Shown here: positions 62,930 to 64,000 of the stretch, piece after piece
Numbering within the stretch: position 1 is the first letter of the stretch
Layout: every line of letters begins with the position of its first letter
DNA from: Xanthocytophaga flava
GTDB taxonomy: Bacteria; Bacteroidota; Bacteroidia; Cytophagales; 172606-1
DNA: 64,000 nt
NCBI GenBank assembly: GCA_030068525.1
Contig: JASJOS010000001.1
Span: forward strand, 186,001 to 250,000
Direction of reading: 5' to 3'
The notes under the pieces: model-generated
Database searches by the model: none
Told to the model about the DNA's origin: nothing
What the model saw: the letters and a program-made list of their open reading frames with translations, nothing else
Position numbers and translations under genes: made by a program

Positions 62930-64000
62930 ATGCAAGACATACCAGCCGTTAAAAGCAATGATATCATTGCTCGTACTCATTCTGTGCACACACCAGATCA
63001 ACCTACAGTTGCTAACGGAAAATCATCCCACCCGACTTGTATACTCATCGGCGAAGGAGCTTTACTTGCTCAATGCGCACGGCTACTTGTAGAAAATGAA
63101 TTCTGTATTCTTCAGATTATTACGGAAGATAAGCAAGTCCATAATTTTGCCAAAGACCTCAATATTCCTGTTTTAGCTACAATCCACAATTTAGCTGAAT
63201 ATATGGAAAACAATTCGGTAGATTATCTATTCAGTATTATCAATCACCACATCATACCCGAACGCATATTATCTCAAGTAAAAAAACTGTCGATCAATTA
63301 TCATGATGGTCCGCTTCCCAGCTATGCTGGTTTAAATGCAACCTATTGGGCATTGGTAAATGGTGAGAAAAAACATGGTATTACCTGGCATGTAATAGAA
63401 CCTGGTATTGATACAGGTGATATATTGAAGCAGCACATCGTTGAAATTAATCCGGATGACACTTCCTTTACATTGAATATCAAATGTTTTGAAGGGGCAT
63501 TTCAGGCTTTTTCAGAGTTGGTAAGTGATATTGTATACAATCAACTTACCTTTATCAAACAAGATCCACAACAAAGATCCTATTACGGGACCAGTCAGCG
63601 TCCGCTACATAGTGGTGTGATTTCGTGGCAACAAACAGCAGCTCAGATCGAAACCCTGTGTCAGGCATCTGATTTCGGATTTTACACCAACCCACTGGGA
63701 TTACCCAAAATACTTATAGGGAATACAATGGTTCTTGTTCGCAGAGGCCATAGTGAAGAAACGAAATCAATCAATACACCTGGTACCATCATTGCCATTT
63801 CTGATGATAGCCTGACGTTTGCCACTACCACCAACAATATTACACTATCACAGTTTTCTACTATTGATGGTTTACCGCTCACTATTTCACAACTAAAAGA
63901 ACAATATAATCTGAAGGAAAATAATTTACTTTCAGAAGCATCTCCAAAACACATTCAATGTATTCAGGAGATTGACTCCCGAATTGCCCGTTATCAGAAT
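62930..64000 (+). CDS. Formyltransferase-domain protein, probable start of a nonribosomal peptide synthetase (runs off window)
   Basis: Open frame from ATG 62930 (MQDIPAVKSNDIIARTHSVH) without a stop to the window end, 357 codons visible. Residues about 36-210 are a formyltransferase fold: CILIGEGALLAQCARLLVEN, then SINYHDGPLPSYAGLNATYW and IEPGIDTGDILKQHIVEIN. The catalytic triad of Fmt-like enzymes is in place: Asn123, His125 and Asp161. Residues about 220-320 resemble the C-terminal Fmt subdomain. From about 340 a new domain begins (IQEIDSRIARYQN), compatible with the entry to a condensation or adenylation module. Formyl domains at the N-terminus occur in synthetases such as the linear gramicidin one. 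The adjacent phosphopantetheinyl transferase supports that reading. Confidence 0.75.
   Translation, partial: MQDIPAVKSNDIIARTHSVHTPDQPTVANGKSSHPTCILIGEGALLAQCARLLVENEFCILQIITEDKQVHNFAKDLNIPVLATIHNLAEYMENNSVDYLFSIINHHIIPERILSQVKKLSINYHDGPLPSYAGLNATYWALVNGEKKHGITWHVIEPGIDTGDILKQHIVEINPDDTSFTLNIKCFEGAFQAFSELVSDIVYNQLTFIKQDPQQRSYYGTSQRPLHSGVISWQQTAAQIETLCQASDFGFYTNPLGLPKILIGNTMVLVRRGHSEETKSINTPGTIIAISDDSLTFATTTNNITLSQFSTIDGLPLTISQLKEQYNLKENNLLSEASPKHIQCIQEIDSRIARYQN

Noticed and set aside
62838-63092. 84-codon frame at the start of the formyltransferase gene
   Set aside because: It runs in another frame over the true start and the N-terminal part of a clear formyltransferase domain.
1-64000. tRNA, rRNA, insertion sequences and phage genes
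   Set aside because: Looked for cloverleaf-like GTTCGA arms, transposase-like frames and phage structural genes; none was convincing in this window.

Overview
The window looks like a chromosomal segment of a Bacteroidota member, most likely order Cytophagales. This rests on: AT-rich DNA; genes without evident Shine-Dalgarno sites; a few promoters of the TTTG-N18/20-TAnnTTTG type; many secreted proteins and SPII lipoproteins; a TonB receptor with an N-terminal carboxypeptidase-regulatory-like domain; a fused SpmA-SpmB protein; and a TonB-type energy transducer with the N-terminus typical of the phylum. I saw no rRNA, tRNA, CRISPR array or intact transposon.

Layout. (1) 1-11 kb is an accessory region. 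Four head-to-tail leucine-rich-repeat (LRR) genes and a dead, internally deleted copy occupy 181-4855, with a fifth intact copy at 9415-10560. Between them lie a hypothetical protein, a lipoprotein, about 1 kb of decaying minus-strand genes (7706-8715) and two near-identical hairpins. (2) 11-20 kb holds housekeeping and signalling genes: ABC exporter, truA, Lrp-type regulator, a sigma factor followed by a TPR membrane protein, and a TrkA-N potassium channel. (3) 20-28.6 kb starts with a TonB-dependent receptor behind a TPP riboswitch. It continues with a PLP decarboxylase/acetyltransferase operon resembling an aromatic-amine N-acetylation route, two SpoIIAA-like paralogues, and a bacterial GRAS-domain protein. 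(4) 28.8-35.7 kb carries a NadR-kinase-like ATPase and four minus-strand secreted proteins that share small domains and look like one envelope system. (5) 36-44 kb has ferritin, gamma-carbonic anhydrase, a TonB-like transducer, cystathionine gamma-synthase, an M14 carboxypeptidase and SpmA-SpmB, then a gene-free 0.9 kb with a 64-bp perfect palindrome. (6) 44.8-50.8 kb is carbohydrate catabolism: a GH127-like and a GH5-like enzyme on one strand, an altronate-dehydratase-family protein and an SDR dehydrogenase on the other. (7) 51-62 kb has etfB and etfA with a small secreted protein between them, a bifunctional-nuclease/UVR protein, a cholesterol-dependent-cytolysin-like lipoprotein, an amino acid permease, a nucleoside transporter, a zinc-motif-less ROK kinase and an SDR that lacks a standard start codon. 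(8) The right edge holds a Sfp-type phosphopantetheinyl transferase divergent from a gene that begins with a formyltransferase domain and runs off the window. Together these suggest the edge of a nonribosomal peptide cluster.

The most interesting items are the LRR array with near-identical 5' ends, the cytolysin-like lipoprotein, the GRAS protein near the decarboxylase/N-acetyltransferase pair, the secreted TPR cluster, and the formyltransferase-initiated gene at the edge. All assignments come from reading translations and motifs by eye; no database search was run.
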